In this document: positions 46,273-58,115 of the stretch, one piece after another
Numbering within the stretch: position 1 is the first letter of the stretch
Layout: each line of letters begins with the position of its first letter
Assembly: GCA_014058105.1 (NCBI GenBank)
Contig: JACGCM010001174.1
Location: 434,001-498,000, forward strand
Origin: Kingdonia uniflora
Taxonomy: Eukaryota > Streptophyta > Magnoliopsida > Ranunculales > Circaeasteraceae
Length of the DNA: 64,000 nucleotides
Direction of reading: 5' to 3'
Translations under genes and position numbers: made by a program
The notes under the pieces: model-generated
Database searches by the model: none
What the model saw: the letters and a program-made list of their open reading frames with translations, nothing else
Told to the model about the DNA's origin: nothing

Positions 46273-46662
46273 TTTATATTACATCCAGAGCCGGTCTTGT
46301 ATTTAAGGACAAAGAGAGGCCAGGATGGAGTTTCAATGCCTCAAGATCGATGTGTTTCCATGATAGAGGGATGGGATGGGATCTTTTATATTTTGGTAAT
46401 ATTTAGATTTGAAGAGGTCAAACAAGTCATTTCATTCACAATCTCCTCTGCTTCTAATCTTCTAAATCCCTGGTATTTCTTAACTGTTATATATATCTAT
46501 CTCTCCAACTAGGTCCCTCTCAACTTCAAAATAACCAAAACCATGTGCCCTCCCTCTATCCCACGTCTTTCTCCCTATCTCCAATGTCCCTCCCCTTCAA
46601 AATAGAGTGTCTCCCTCTCTCCATCTCTCTCACTGGATCCCCCCCGGCCCCCCACAACAAAG

Positions 46663-46693
<31 letters not shown>

Positions 46694-46699
46694 TCTTAG
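46663..46699. repeat. (CT)n microsatellite
   Basis: Uninterrupted CT dinucleotides inside a longer pyrimidine-rich patch. Confidence 0.9.
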
Positions 46700-47076
46700 T
46701 AATCTTCTTATCTATTTGTTATTGGTTTATGAATTACAGGTTTTTCCAGTTAAAGGCTTTTCCAATTCACTCTCAATTCGTGTGTAAATACATTTCCAGG
46801 GCTTCATCTTTCTCCCTATCTCTACTTTCTTTTGCCCACTCTCTCTCTAAAGAAATCAATTAAAATTCTGACTTAATATAACACGTTAATGAATATTTGA
46901 ATGGGGTTGTTTAATTTTGTAGTTTTTTTTTGTGAATTATTCTTTTCGTGTTGGTGGAGGGAATTGTTCTAATAAGAATATAGGTAGTTTTTGATCAACT
47001 ATGAGCTTGGAGATTTGGCTTTGCACTTTGGTGTTCCAATAAAAATCTTTACATTCACTGTAAATTCTCAATGCAG

Positions 47077-47193
47077 GTTGTCGAAGAAGTGATATTTGGA
47101 AAAGAAAACCTGAGAGTGGAAGCATCAAATGACTTCATGCAAGTTTTTCGGGTCGCAAGGCAAATGGTGGAGCATTTTGGGTTTAGTAAAAAG
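47077..47193 (+). pseudogene. Exon fragment of chloroplast FtsH protease (FtsH1/5 type)
   Basis: After a splice acceptor (TTCTCAATGCAG, ending 47076) the reading is VVEEVIFGKENLRVEASNDF, then MQVFRVARQMVEHFGFSKK, 39 codons. This matches the peptidase-domain stretch AEE-IFG-N-TTGASNDFMQV-RVARQMVE-FGFSKK of type-A thylakoid FtsH proteins, which form the hexameric zinc protease that repairs photosystem II. No neighbouring exons are visible and the reading runs into non-coding sequence, so this is an isolated captured or left-over exon. TTG to V-L/R-VE changes suggest relaxed constraint. Confidence 0.75.
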
Positions 47194-48094
47194 TTGAGGA
47201 TATCTTATAAATTTCTCCAATTGATGTTCATTGGTTAATGATTTTTATTTTATATAGATGCATCTTTATATTGATATAACTTGATAGCTACCGTTCTATA
47301 AGTTAGTTATGGTATTGTATCAAAATAAATAGTTTGTCTTCAACGAATAATATGATAGCTACTGTTCTGTAACTTGGTAGCTACTTTTCTGCCTTTGAGG
47401 ATTAGTTACCGTTGTTTTCATATCCCATTTTCCATGGTATTCAATTTTACATCTATTAATCTTAGATGCTTAAAATGGTGATGTAACTTTCACATAAAGA
47501 TTTTTGTATTAAAGTTTACGTCATTGTAATTTGGACATGAAAAGTGAATCTATCCTAAAGACAGACACATAGAGAAAGAAATAATGCTCTCTCAAATGGA
47601 CATATAAAATTTCCTCAGGTGAATGTATGATATAAGCCCAATATAGTAACAATGAAGACTTGTATTTGTAGTAATATAATCATGTATGAGGTTGGGTAAA
47701 ATAGATATCGCCCAAGGCGCGATGACTTATGTACCATATGGGTCAAATGGATAGCCTTGAAGGTGAGTTCACGTTGCTGCTGTGACTGGGTCACATGTAG
47801 TACTAGTCTATATCATATTAAAGAATGGTTGTTTTTTCTTAGGGACAAGTTTGCCCACGAGAGATGAGGTTTATCTAGAGACAAAGAGAGGCTGAGATGA
47901 AATATTACAACATCGAGATTGTAACTCTAATGTTGATGGTTGGAGGAGATTCAATCATGTTAATGGATGTTTTGGAATTTCTCTTCAAACACAAGGGCAT
48001 TTTAGTCAAAAAAATTACTCTTTAAACTCTTCATTATCTCATCCAGACTTTTCTCTCTTTCTCATTATCACATTTTCTCTTTGAAAACCTTTTC
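47194..48094. other. AT-rich stretch, no gene seen
   Basis: No recognised protein or element end. A short segment near 47880-47925 (GACAAAGAGAGGCTGAGATG) is similar to 46300-46330 (GGACAAAGAGAGGCCAGGAT), hinting at a duplicated unit on both sides of the FtsH exon. Confidence 0.4.
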
Positions 48095-48242
48095 TGTAAT
48101 GGCCTAATTTCATAGCCTGAGATAGCTCAAAATTTGATCTTATACCAAATGTACATATGGCAAGAATTAACATAATTCAAGAAACAAGATAAGTGATTTA
48201 GCATGGAAACCTTTGAATTGATAAAAATCACGACCTCGAGCT
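48095..48242 (-). repeat. Tat-type LTR fragment (U5 end), interrupted by Copia G
   Basis: TGTAATGGCCTAATTTCATAG at the start and AAGTGATTTAGCATGGAAAC then AAAAATCACGACCTC before the Copia insertion match the complement of the U5 of the element C LTR. No PBS lies to its left. The rest of the LTR was not found beyond Copia G. Confidence 0.6.
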
Positions 48243-48879
48243 TGTTATGGTATGAGCTCAAATCTTGTTCGAGGAAGTTCACCGGAGCTCGTGGGATGAG
48301 CGAGGATCGAAGACGGTATGAAAAAAATATTTTTTCAAGTTCTGTTCGAATAGACTATTTATCTGTTCGAACATAAGAGGCAGGGACAAATTTGTTCGAA
48401 TATAAGTCATCTCTATTCGAATAAAAGCCATGTTGTTTAAATAGATTATTTGTCTGTTCGAACAGAATACTCAAAACCCATTTTGTTCGAATAGACTTCG
48501 GTAAGTCAGTTTTAGAATATTATTCTGGAGGCGTTGGTATGTCTCGTGATCCGCACTTTGAGTCCATCTTTATGTAATTACTTCCCATGTTTATAAGGGA
48601 GTCTTAGTTTATTTTGTTAGCCAATCTTGGAGAGTTTAATTCCAGAGAGACCTAGAATTTGGTAGACTCCATTAAAGCTTGAGAAGCTTGGAAAGATCTT
48701 TGTAACCTTTGATCTTTGATTAGTGAATTATTCGTGGGAGTAGTTTTTTATCTGTAAGGGTTTTCCACTTCCCTCCTTCGGGTAAATTATTGTGTTCTTA
48801 CTTTCGTATAATTTCTTATTGGTATTTTCATTAACGTTCTTGGGTGGGGGATTAGGATTAGCTACTCTAATTCCTAACA
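48243..48879 (+). repeat. 5' LTR of Copia element G
   Basis: TGTTATGGTATGAGCTC ... ATTCCTAACA, 637 bp, inverted relative to the LTRs of F. It holds the same palindrome cluster (GTTCGAATAGAC-like, 48346-48500). Confidence 0.88.
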
Positions 48880-48881
48880 AC

Positions 48882-48893
48882 TGGTGTCAGAGC
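48882..48893 (+). other. Primer binding site, Copia G
   Basis: TGGTGTCAGAGC, an initiator tRNA-Met PBS with one transition relative to that of F. Confidence 0.85.
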
Positions 48894-48904
48894 ATAAGGT
48901 TAGG

Positions 48905-51900
48905 GCTTATGTGATTAGAGTGATGGCCGATATGGAGAAATTAGAAATCGTTGAATTTAATGGATTAAACTTTGGGATTTGGAAGATACAAGTAGAGGAT
49001 TTTCTATATGCGGAGGATTGTGATTTTTTTCTAGGAGGGATTTTGACGAAGCCGACCGATATAGATTGTTTAGAGTGGGAGCTTTAGATCAAGATGTCTT
49101 GGTAAAGTTTGTTCAACACTCTTAAGTTCAATTTCTTTTAAGTTGCCTAAAGTGAGTATCGTATTAGAGATGATGGACAAACTATCAAGGATGTTTGAAT
49201 CAACTTCGAGTGATTTGAATTCTCAGAAGTGTGTTGCGAGTGTTTCAAATTCTTGTAAGCGGGTTACTTTCAGCGACGTAGTAGAAGTCTTTGGTGATGA
49301 ATCTTGCGTAATGCCTTTTGGATCTTCGTTGTTAACATTGGGTAATTACTCGGATGTTGAAGTTATTGGAAAGATAGTTTCACATACTGAGAATGGATGT
49401 AAAAGGCGTATAAAGGCATGGAATTGCAATCAACAAGATGTTTATTAGAATTACGGTAAAGTTGGTCATAAGAAGGAAGATTGTAGATCGACGAAGAAGA
49501 GAAAATCTGTAAAGAGACGTTTGGTGGTAATCTTCGGGGAAGGTACAAATTTTGATAGTGCCTCCAATCTTATTTCTAATGATTTATGTGATATAACTTG
49601 TGATATTCGGGATAAACCATGTAATGTGATTCATGGTACTCGGGAGAAGTTATGTTGGTTGTCTTATGGCGTTTGTAAAATATCAAGGTTAGACTTGGAT
49701 GCTCAATTGGAAATTACGTCGGGTATAAGCGAATTTTCCAGCTATGATGAGTGCTATCACATAGTAGATAATGGAGATGTTTTAATTGCATTAACGAATA
49801 ATAATTCGTTAAGTTCGGATATGGTGCAAAATGTGTCTAGTATGGCTAGAAATATGTGTTTGAGCCAACTATCGGACTTGGATCTTTTGGCTACCTTCGG
49901 CGATGAGGCTTTTGAGATCATAAAGGATGCTATTATTTTAGCTTGGGACAAAAGACAAGATGCGTACTTAGGGACGCATAACACTAATTATGAGATTATT
50001 GGTGTTGTTACTTCGATGGTGGACTCTAGAGCATGGCATGAGAAATTTGGTTACATGAGCATTTGGATGAAAGTATTGTTCTTAAGGGGAAGACTTGACA
50101 AGTTAAAATCGATAGATTTATTCTGTTGTAAAGACGTCTTGGTGAAGCAAAAGAAAGTTGGGTTTTCTAGAAAGAGAAGAAAATTAAATATGGGATCAAA
50201 CTACTTATACGATGATGTATGAGAACTGACTAGAGTTAGTTCCAACGGGGGATTCTATGGTTTTGTTGTTTTCATTGGCAATTCTATACGAGAGCTTGGT
50301 ATACATTTCTTGAAGAATGAAATAGATTGGTTTGATGTCTTCGCTAAATGGAAAGCTTGGGTTGAGATTGAGACGGGTTCAATATTGAAGCGTCTTGGGT
50401 CTAACGGTGATGGTGATCAATTTTACTGTGATGAGCTGCTATTGATAAAGCATCTATTGGGATTGAAAAGCTTAAGAAGATCCCAATAATACTACAAGGT
50501 ATGGCTGAAATTATGGTCTGTGAGATTACTGAAAAGGCGTGAAGTATAAAATGTTTCATCGAGTTGTCAAAACAGTTTTAAGCGGATTTGGTAGTTTCGG
50601 CGTTTGATATAGAGTCTTGGTATGCATTGGATCTTGGACTATTAGAAGAGATCACTTGGATGAAAAAGGAGGTAATCATTTATACTTATTTGTCTATTCT
50701 AGTAGTAGATCATTACTAGATTATATGTCTAGTTTGTGCACGTTCATTAGATATGTTTCTGATGATTTTGGTGACCGATCTCGTGATGCGAAGAATTAGA
50801 AAATTATCCAACTTATTGGTGGGATATTCAATGATGATGTCTTTTGTAAGACATGGATAAGTGGACCAGTAAAGTGGATTTATTGGGGTCATGTGAGTAT
50901 GTAAAAATCTCTGCAGAGATAGTGTTGAAACCATTGGTTGAAGAGGTCCAACGAGAACCGTATACTTCTCCGATTGTAATAAAAAGAAGAACTAATGTTT
51001 CGAGACCTGCGGCCGTTATCATTATAATCAACATTGGTTATGGCTCGCCGGTATTAGTGATGACTATAAGGTGGCTTTACAAGGTGAGGTCATGGGAAAG
51101 TGGGAGCTTGTCATGGATGATGATGAGATAGGATCTCAATCGTCATATCAGGTATATGATATAATCTTATTACCGATAGTAAAGCTCTTTACTTCACAAG
51201 TTGGTTTACTAGTTAAACGTGAAAAGTTTGTTTAAGAGGTTTAAGGTAAAACTTGTGGTAAAGTGCTTTCAAGAAAAAATGGGTGTTTATGTCAAGATAT
51301 TTTTTTTTGTTCACCGGTTGGGAAGCTAGTTGTTTTATGGTGGCTTTGCTTTTTCGAATTGAGTGATTCTTGATACGGAATAATTTTTTTTCATGATTTA
51401 TCTTATTGAAGATGGGTATGTAAGTCGGTTACATGGATACGTAGTTACTGGGTGAAGTTGCATTATGGAGGCTCATACATAAGCTTCATATGCGTATTTG
51501 AGATATACACCAAACAACGGGGCTCGATGTTGGATATTGTATATCATTGGTAGATTATTTTTATACCACAAAGACCATTGTTGATGTTATGAGTTTTTGA
51601 AACTCATGGCATCCATTCTTAGAGTATGGATGATATGCTAGTTGTGTATGCAAGTTCAGGCATGGGTGAGATTGAAGAGTCGTGGGAACGGTTATCTCAC
51701 TAAAGGGCTGGACCGATGGATTGGCTAATCCTTGGCATATGGTATAGTTCAATAGGAAGAATGTAAAGCAAAAGTTGTTATTGACATAGTACATTGAGAT
51801 CGGTTGGAGTGGTATTTGGTAGCGCACCATTTGTCATTACTCGGGCTTGAGACACATATATCTTTGGCTATGGAATGCGATATGAGTGTAGATCCAGGTA

Positions 51901-52446
51901 TGTTTAAACTCATTGATGATTTGTTTGCTAATGGATGTCATTGTTTACATGAGACCAGAGTTCTTTCATGAAGTAAGAGTTGTGAGATGCTGATAATGAA
52001 TATTATGTGTTCGAAGAAGACTCTATTGTAGCTCATAGCTATGAAGTGCTTCTTGTTCGGCTTGCAGGGTCGTGTTTACTTATGATGGAAAAGTACGTTA
52101 GTGACATGGAAAGGACTATAGTTTCATGGTGTTATAATGAAGTCCATTGGGCATCGAGAAGATAATGGTTAATTGCATCATTGATTACAAAGGCATAAGT
52201 GCAGTGTGGTTTTGAAAGTTTGTGTGGTAAGGTAGCTTTTGGCGTAAAGAGTTCAATTTTTGACACGATTGCAAATATGGTTACTTTTAAGATAGGTAAA
52301 GTTATGGGAACCTAATATTTCAAATTTCAAGTGGGAGATTTGTTGAAGATTGTGAAATTTTGTAAGGGGGTCTTCACGGTGTTGAAGGTCCGGGTAGCGC
52401 GAACAAGTTTGAGATCTGAATAGAGATAGGTTACGGGATTCGATTT
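48905..52446 (+). pseudogene. gag-pol remnant of Copia element G
   Basis: Gag start MADMEKLEIVEFNGLNFGIW, VEDFLYAEDC (48923-49030). Then KVSIVLEMMDKLSRMFEST and a zinc-knuckle remnant NYGKVGHKKEDC (near 49450), with its first Cys lost. The 233-codon open part (49521-50222) ends in the GAG-pre-integrase domain: RAWHEKFGYMSIWMKVLFLR, LDKLKSIDLFCCKDVLVKQK. Integrase traces continue (FLKNEIDWFDVFAKWKAWVE, ETGSILKRLGSNGDGDQF near 50300-50420). RT and RNase H are only traces. Stops throughout. Same deletions in outline as F. Confidence 0.78.
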
Positions 52447-52458
52447 CAAGTGGGAGAT
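52447..52458 (+). other. Polypurine tract, Copia G
   Basis: CAAGTGGGAGAT directly before the 3' LTR start TGTTATGG; the standard Copia PPT. Confidence 0.85.
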
Positions 52459-52935
52459 TGTTATGGTATGAACTCGAATCTTGTACGAGGAAGTTCATTA
52501 GAGCTCGTGGGACGAGCAAGGATCGAAGACGGTATGAAAAAAGTATTTTTTTCAAGTTCTGTTTGAATAGACTATTTATCTGTTTAAACAGAAGACGCAG
52601 GGACAAGTTCTTTCGAATAGAAGTCATGTTTATTCGAATAGAAGTCATGTATGCTAGAGTAGACTATTTTTCTGTTTGAACAGAATACTCAGAACCCACT
52701 TTTGTTCAAGTAGACTAAGAGTCTATTCGATTAGATTTCGGTAAGTCAGTTTAGAAGGTTGTTATGGAGGCGTTGGTGTGTCTCGTGATCCATACTTTGA
52801 GTCCATCTTTATGTAATGGCTTCCCATGCTTATAAGGGAGTCTTAGGTTATTTTGCTAGCCAATATTGGAGAGTTTAATTCTAGAGAGACCTAGAATTTG
52901 AGAGACTCCATTAAAGCTTGGAGAGATCATTCACT
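52459..52935 (+). repeat. 3' LTR of Copia element G, truncated
   Basis: It aligns with the first 480 bp or so of 48243-48879, up to CATTAAAGCTTGGAGAGATC, then stops matching. The last 150 bp of R/U5 are missing, so no target duplication can be tested on this side. Confidence 0.8.
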
Positions 52936-54592
52936 ATGTAAAAACATGTAAATGCCAACACTTTTGGATAGTAATTTGTGACCTGGCGCATGTATCATAC
53001 TTTAAATGAATAATACGACATCCATTAGAAGTCACAATTTTAGAACCCCCGTCGTTTTAATTTTTTTCCTTCTTAATTATGTCTTAAAATATACTACTGT
53101 TTAAGGAGTTGTAAAACTATTCTAAATTAGACACTTGATCAAGTCGTTTTATTTGATTAGCAATATACAACTTTAATCCGTCTCCCCCAAAACAAACTTA
53201 ATTAATTCCCCGCTCAAATTAAATGAATGGAGAACCAATATACCCACCAAATCCAAAATTAGGATCCAGCCAAGTTGGGATTCCTTAAATATCAGAGGTA
53301 AAGTTAAAATCTAACTTTTCAATCTATGTATCTCTCAACGAATTTGTCTCTCAGAAGAAATTTTATAATTCCCTCTCAAATCAAACACCCAAAAAACCCT
53401 AACCCCGCACAAATCGATCAATCTCCAACAATTCTACCACAGTCTAAATTGGGTATTTTCCTAAGATTTCATTAAAGTGACTACTAAGAAACAAACCCAT
53501 CCCTAACAATCCATCTTAATTGAACATGGAAATGCAACAAAGAAACATATGAAATATAGGAGCTATCTGGAAACAACACTTACGGGGAGTTGTCTCGTAG
53601 AAGGGGATACTATGCAAAAACTATACAATTATACTGACATCAGGCACTGGCCTATAGGAGATGCTTGTTAATCTTTTGGCCTTTGATTTGTGATCTGATT
53701 AGGTTTACCCAGATATTTCAATTGGTAAAAACTTCTTTGAATATCGAGTGATGAATGTTTATAGTTAACTTTTCTAGATTATGTTCCCTATATTTTGTGA
53801 TAGTTTGTTCATTCCTTCTTGAGGTACTCATAAAATTGATTGTTTGTCAATTGAAAAATGTAGTAAGCCATATGATCTTACATCCTTCTTTGGACTAAAC
53901 ATAAAAATTTTATTTGAGAACATAAAGTGATCTTATAAACAAAAAGCTCATTCAACAAGGGAATGAAAAAATGAACATAACAAAACAATCTAGGGTCTTA
54001 GATGTCTAACATAATTCATATACCAGGTTTCAACGTAATAAGAACTACTATAAATGTTGCTCTTACCACAAACATAATTTGGTAGAAAGGTGCTTGATCA
54101 GGTGTGCTTATTAAGAAAGGTGATAATTAGCTGGTTAACCTTGTTTGGAAACTGCTCCTGAACAAAGTGAGATCCTTCGCTATACCAAAATAGGAAAAAA
54201 TGACTGACAAACAACTTAAATTACCGTGTATGATTATTAGACGTTTTATTTGTCGCTTTATTTAACATTCTTAGACTTTGATTTGAGACAAATTCATTTT
54301 CCCTCCTTCGCAATTCCCTTTACCTCCTTCCTACAACTCTCTCCCTTCCCACTATTCCCACACGATTTGAAGCTATCATGATTCTCCCACGAAAATTTCA
54401 ATTGTAAAATTAGCTTCCCTCCTCTCCACGATTCTCTCCCCGCTCCCCATGATTCTCTCCTAATATTTCAGGATTTTAAATTTAGTTAGGTTTCAAATTA
54501 GGATTCTAATTACTTCTCCGTAAATCTGAGGATTCTAATCCCTTTTACAAATAGTTGAAGGTACGACCTCTTTCTGTCTTTTGTTGATCTAA
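52936..54592. other. Non-coding stretch; possible CACTA terminus near 54176
   Basis: No protein recognised. At 54176 the sequence CGCTATACCAAAATAGG could be a mutated CACTA-type end (CACTA expected), followed by TTTGTCGCTTTA-like subterminal sequence (54248-54262). A C/T-rich zone resembling a 5' UTR follows (54295-54460). If so, the CACTA element on the right begins here and spans the gene fragments at 55.8-60.2 kb. This terminus is a guess. Confidence 0.3.
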
Positions 54593-54836
54593 GTAAGTTT
54601 TTAGCTTTAATTTTTCTTCATTATATTATTTTTATTTGCTTCACAGTTTCGGTAAGTTTTAAGTTTTAATTTTGCTTCATTATATATTTTTTGATTTGCT
54701 TTACAGTTTCAGTAAGTTTTTGGTTTTAATTTTGCTTCATTATATTTTATTTGTTTTGCTTCACAGTTTCTGTAAGTTTTTAGTTTTAATTTTGCTTCAT
54801 TATATATATTTTTGTTTTGCTTCACAGTTTCTGTAC
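54593..54836 (+). repeat. 60-bp tandem repeat, four units, each shaped like a mini-intron
   Basis: Four units in exact 60-bp register: GTAAGTTTTTAGTTTTAATT, then TTGCTTCATTATAT, then TTTGCTTCACAG, then TTTC plus one variable base. Each unit starts with a consensus plant 5' splice site (GTAAGT) and ends with a pyrimidine-rich 3' splice site (TTCACAG), leaving five bases between introns. Divergence between units is about 10-15 percent. Confidence 0.9.
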
Positions 54837-55784
54837 ATATAGTTCTTAGTATTTTTACGTGAAACCTTGCTCTTATAATCTTGTTTAGAGTTGGGAGTTT
54901 GTTCCTAGTTTGATCATGCTTTGACATCTTTGCTATGCATTTCTTGTCGTCTTTCTTATTAGGAAGGATAATAGATTTTGTATATACTTTGTTATATTTT
55001 GAAGAACAATATTGGAATTGCTTAATATATCTATCTGTTCGATAAACTATAACATGACTGTGAATTAATATCTATCAGACATGAAATTTGAGTTGTAGGT
55101 TTAATATTTTGAATCATATTAAATTTTATTATAAGATTTAGCTAGAAAAGTTTCCAGTTGATAAGAAATATTGTGAATGTATACTCTAGGGTTCCTTTTG
55201 TGATAAAAGTGATTTTTTTTCCAATTATTTTCATGGCTACCTAGTCTTCATTTTCAATGCAGATGTACAATTTTAATGATATTTATATAAAAAAAGTTAA
55301 AGTATATGATCGTAGTAAAACTAGAACCAAATTTATATTTTTCAAATAAGAGACTTAATCTGGGTTAAACGAAAACAAACCCTGATTTTCTCGTAATATT
55401 TATTCCCTACATATCCATTTTCTTTTTCTATTTTACTTAATTATTAATTTGGGTAAAGATTAATTGTTGGGTAGACTCAATTATTAATTCAATTGATTGT
55501 TCTTAGGATTTCTTACAACTTCTATTTGTTTTGTTGTTGTTTTTGTTTTACAAATGTATATGCTTGTTCTCTTATAATTGCCAAAAGATTTGGGTCATTG
55601 AAATTGAATTGGGGATTCAGATTGAGGTAAGCTATCTCTAATTTGTTAATATATATTTTTTACTTTAATAACATACATAATTTGTTCCATGTGTATTACT
55701 TAATAGTATGTTCTTTTTTAGTTTGATAATATACATAATTCAGGGAGATATATATAATATGTTGATTCTCTATATATAATATCC
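54837..55784. other. AT-rich stretch, no gene seen
   Basis: No known protein in any frame. It lies between the 60-bp array and the first captured gene fragment. Confidence 0.5.
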
Positions 55785-56163
55785 CGATCGCGCAAATACG
55801 TGGTCTCCATATCAAGAATGTAATCTCTCACCATCTCATTTAAAGAATAGGCGAACCCCGGGATTTTCAAAGATTAATTCTTCTCACCCATGATCGCAAA
55901 TGTAGGAAGTTTAACCTCTAGTTCTTCTAAGCCATTAAAACCTCCCAACAATGCCCTGATTTAATTTTCACAAGTTGTTAGTACATGCGAGTCAATTTTT
56001 TTTATCACTTTCAAGCAAATTTAATGGTTCAAAAATTACTCCTTTTTGTACGAAACTTTCCATGGGGTGCGGAATCCAGATTTCTCATACAACCTTGCAT
56101 AGTTTGCAAGATCTTCCTCTGAGAACCAGTGGGGTAGAGGAGTAGAAGGGTCTACTAAGTCCA
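55785..56163 (-). pseudogene. Epoxide hydrolase fragment (alpha/beta hydrolase, plant soluble type)
   Basis: The minus-strand reading gives MDLVDPSTPLPHWFSEEDLA and NYARLYEKSGFRTPWKVSYK (56157-56050), the cap-domain segment D-STPLP-WFSEEDLA-Y--LYEKSGFRT of plant soluble epoxide hydrolases. After a gap it continues ELEVKLPTFAIMGEKN (about 55920-55880), the V-PTLLIMGEKD strand that carries the late catalytic Asp region, then SLKIPGFAYSLNEMVRDYIL. The family opens epoxides in the cytosol. Stops follow K-KE and GEKN. The N-terminal half with the nucleophile is absent. It abuts an LRR-type fragment on the other strand. Confidence 0.8.
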
Positions 56164-56181
56164 TTATCTTGCCCAATTTTT

Positions 56182-56262
56182 TTGGGATTGGATTGCTTGA
56201 AATTCTGATGACAGACCTCGAATAACAGCTTTGTATCTCAATTGCTTTGGTCTATCCAGGCT
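56182..56262 (+). pseudogene. Malectin/LRR-type protein fragment, copy 1
   Basis: WDWIA-NSDDRPRITALYLN, CFGLSRLLPN in one frame with a single stop in place of Cys. It matches the junction before the first leucine-rich repeat of plant malectin-like/LRR proteins (W-W-C--D--PRIT-LYLS--GLSG-LP). It is paralogous to the fragment at 59864-60192. It lies within 20 bp of the epoxide hydrolase fragment, which reads the other way. Confidence 0.65.
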
Positions 56263-57559
56263 TCTTCCAAATGATTCAATCAGATAAATGCCACTTTCAT
56301 TTTTACAGGAGTCTGGTAGTAAAGTAATAAACTTAGCTCCTGAAGTGTCAAATACTAGTGAACACAAGTTTTTCTCTATCCATCTCTTACGTGGAACTCG
56401 TTATAATAATATAGCAATATATCTATAAAGGCAATAAACTTCTGTACCCCTCCAAAGAATACAAATTTTAGCCCTAACAAAACTGCACACTGGCGCCAAA
56501 TTTAATTTTTTGATTAATTCCATTCTCAACAGAACTTTAATCAAGTATATGCATTCTCAAAAAAAAAAAAATCAAGTATATGTCAAGAATACCTTACCTA
56601 TTGCATTTAAAACTTTCAAAGCCATAAATATCGAGGACTCCGATAATTAATTTTGAGTTAAGAACCTGCCCGATAGAAATGCTAATTTTGTCCACCAACC
56701 TTCATTCAAAAAATAATAATTTAACAGATGAATATACAGCAGCAAAGCATTTTTTAATTATGAGTTGGAATAATATTAAAGAATTATGCTTCACGCTAGT
56801 TTTTTACCAATCAAATAGGCGGGAGTTAATGGTTTTGGCTTAACCATATCTGCTAACAAGTACAGAACTAGGATCAAGTGTTCTCGTGATAACTTCTTCT
56901 AGTGTCACCATCACACGTTTTATTAGTGTGTCTTCCAAGCTCTGGGAATCACACATGCTGTAGTACAGCTACATTTCAAAGACAAAAATGCACGTGGAAA
57001 AGGCAGTATAGCAGATTCTACTTGGGGATATCAATGGATAGGATTTGAACCAAAATTAAGTCGGAAAACTCGGACGAATATCATGTGAAGATTAAAAATT
57101 ATTGTAGTTGGATTATATTATGCTAAATCTAAAGATAATTAAGTAGTAAGTATATTCCTAAGTTTTAATAAGTTTTCCATTATCTTGCGTATTTTAAGAT
57201 TTTGTTATGGTTGTGAAGACAAAACCTATTGTAGTTGGATCATATTATGATCAGATTGGTACTTTCCACAATCTGACCCACTTCTAAGCCAAATTCACAA
57301 GTGGCAAAAATAGTTAAAATTTTTATATGATAGCACAACTTAGTAATGCTTTTAAAAATCTTGTTTACTTTTTGATTTGGATTTGGTAGTTTAGATAAGA
57401 CCTAGTTCGGAGGAATCAACATTGACAGCCTAACATACTTTCAGATCTGACCTGGATTAGCCAGACCCATTCAGATTCGGGTATGTACCAATTTAGTTCA
57501 ATTCCGATCCATTGACAGCCCTATATATCTGCTACATAGAGCAAAAAATGGACATACAT
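56263..57559. other. Stretch without recognisable gene
   Basis: AT-rich, with a poly(A) run near 56558-56572. A 67-codon minus-strand reading (56367-56164) spans the fragment junction and is not a known protein. More captured fragments could be hidden here, too decayed to read by eye. Confidence 0.4.
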
Positions 57560-57926
57560 AAGACGTTCGGCTGTCATTTTAAGATGGAATCTAGACTTCT
57601 CATCCTTAACGACAGAGGAATCTATCTCCTTTCCCTTAGCAAAATCGATGTTACCGAGATGAAGGATGACAACAACCACTCTGAAAATAGCATCCTGAAA
57701 AGAACATTTACGGTAAAAACTGAATGAACCAAAAATTTGAGGAATTCAGGAAGAGGGAAAAATAACAATATTGTCTGAGTACGAAAGAATGAACCTGTTC
57801 ATGCTCAGTAATCCTGATTATATCCATAGCCCTTCGGGTTGCTAGATACTCTTGGGCATCATTTACTCCATCCAGCTTAAAGCATTTAGATTGGTTTAAA
57901 TAATGGAATGATTTAGGGTTCTGCAA
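57560..57926 (-). pseudogene. Class XI myosin motor-domain fragment, two exons with intron
   Basis: Exon 1 (57926-57795) reads FHYLNQSKCFKLDGVNDAQE, YLATRRAMDIIRITEHEQ. The intron (57794-57695) has a GT donor and TTTTCAG acceptor. Exon 2 (57694 to about 57560) reads [46 protein letters not shown]. This is the FHYLNQS...EYLATRRAMD...AIF-VVAAILHLGNI-F part of the myosin XI head, the actin motor for organelle transport in plants. Both frames are open; the fragment has no flanking motor exons. The retained intron shows it was copied as DNA. Confidence 0.85.
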
Positions 57927-58115
57927 CTTATATTTCTTAATATCCTACAAATTTTTATGGTGATTTGTAAATTATCAAAACCTTTAACTGGAATGTTGCA
58001 GTTTTATAAAATGATTACTATTCAACTCAACAAATATATCAGCTACCTACCCAATTATTTTAGATATCCTTAATATATTGGAATATCAACCAATATACTC
58101 GTTGGTATCATAAAC

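Larger units (their letters stand above)
45728..47076. other. Spacer between Copia elements: Helitron-like ends, pyrimidine-rich patch
   Basis: No gene. It contains two Helitron-like hairpins (listed), a C/T-rich patch (46505-46700) looking like a plant 5' UTR with a (CT)n run at 46663-46699, and then sequence leading into the FtsH-like exon. The ORFs of 60-80 codons here have no recognisable domain. Confidence 0.5.

Noticed and set aside
46297..46787. Two plus-strand ORFs in the pyrimidine-rich spacer
   Set aside because: Composition-driven (Ser/Leu from CT repeats); no homology recognised.
54176..54192. Definite CACTA left terminus
   Set aside because: CGCTATACC differs from CACTA at the second base and no matching right end is in the window; kept only as a candidate.
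54709..54927. 72-codon minus-strand ORF with repeated peptide
   Set aside because: Repetition comes only from the 60-bp tandem array; no protein family.
56164..56367. 67-codon minus-strand ORF
   Set aside because: It runs across the junction of the epoxide hydrolase and LRR fragments, antisense to the readable LRR piece.
57512..57727. 71-codon plus-strand ORF
   Set aside because: Shadow of myosin exon 2, which reads clearly on minus.
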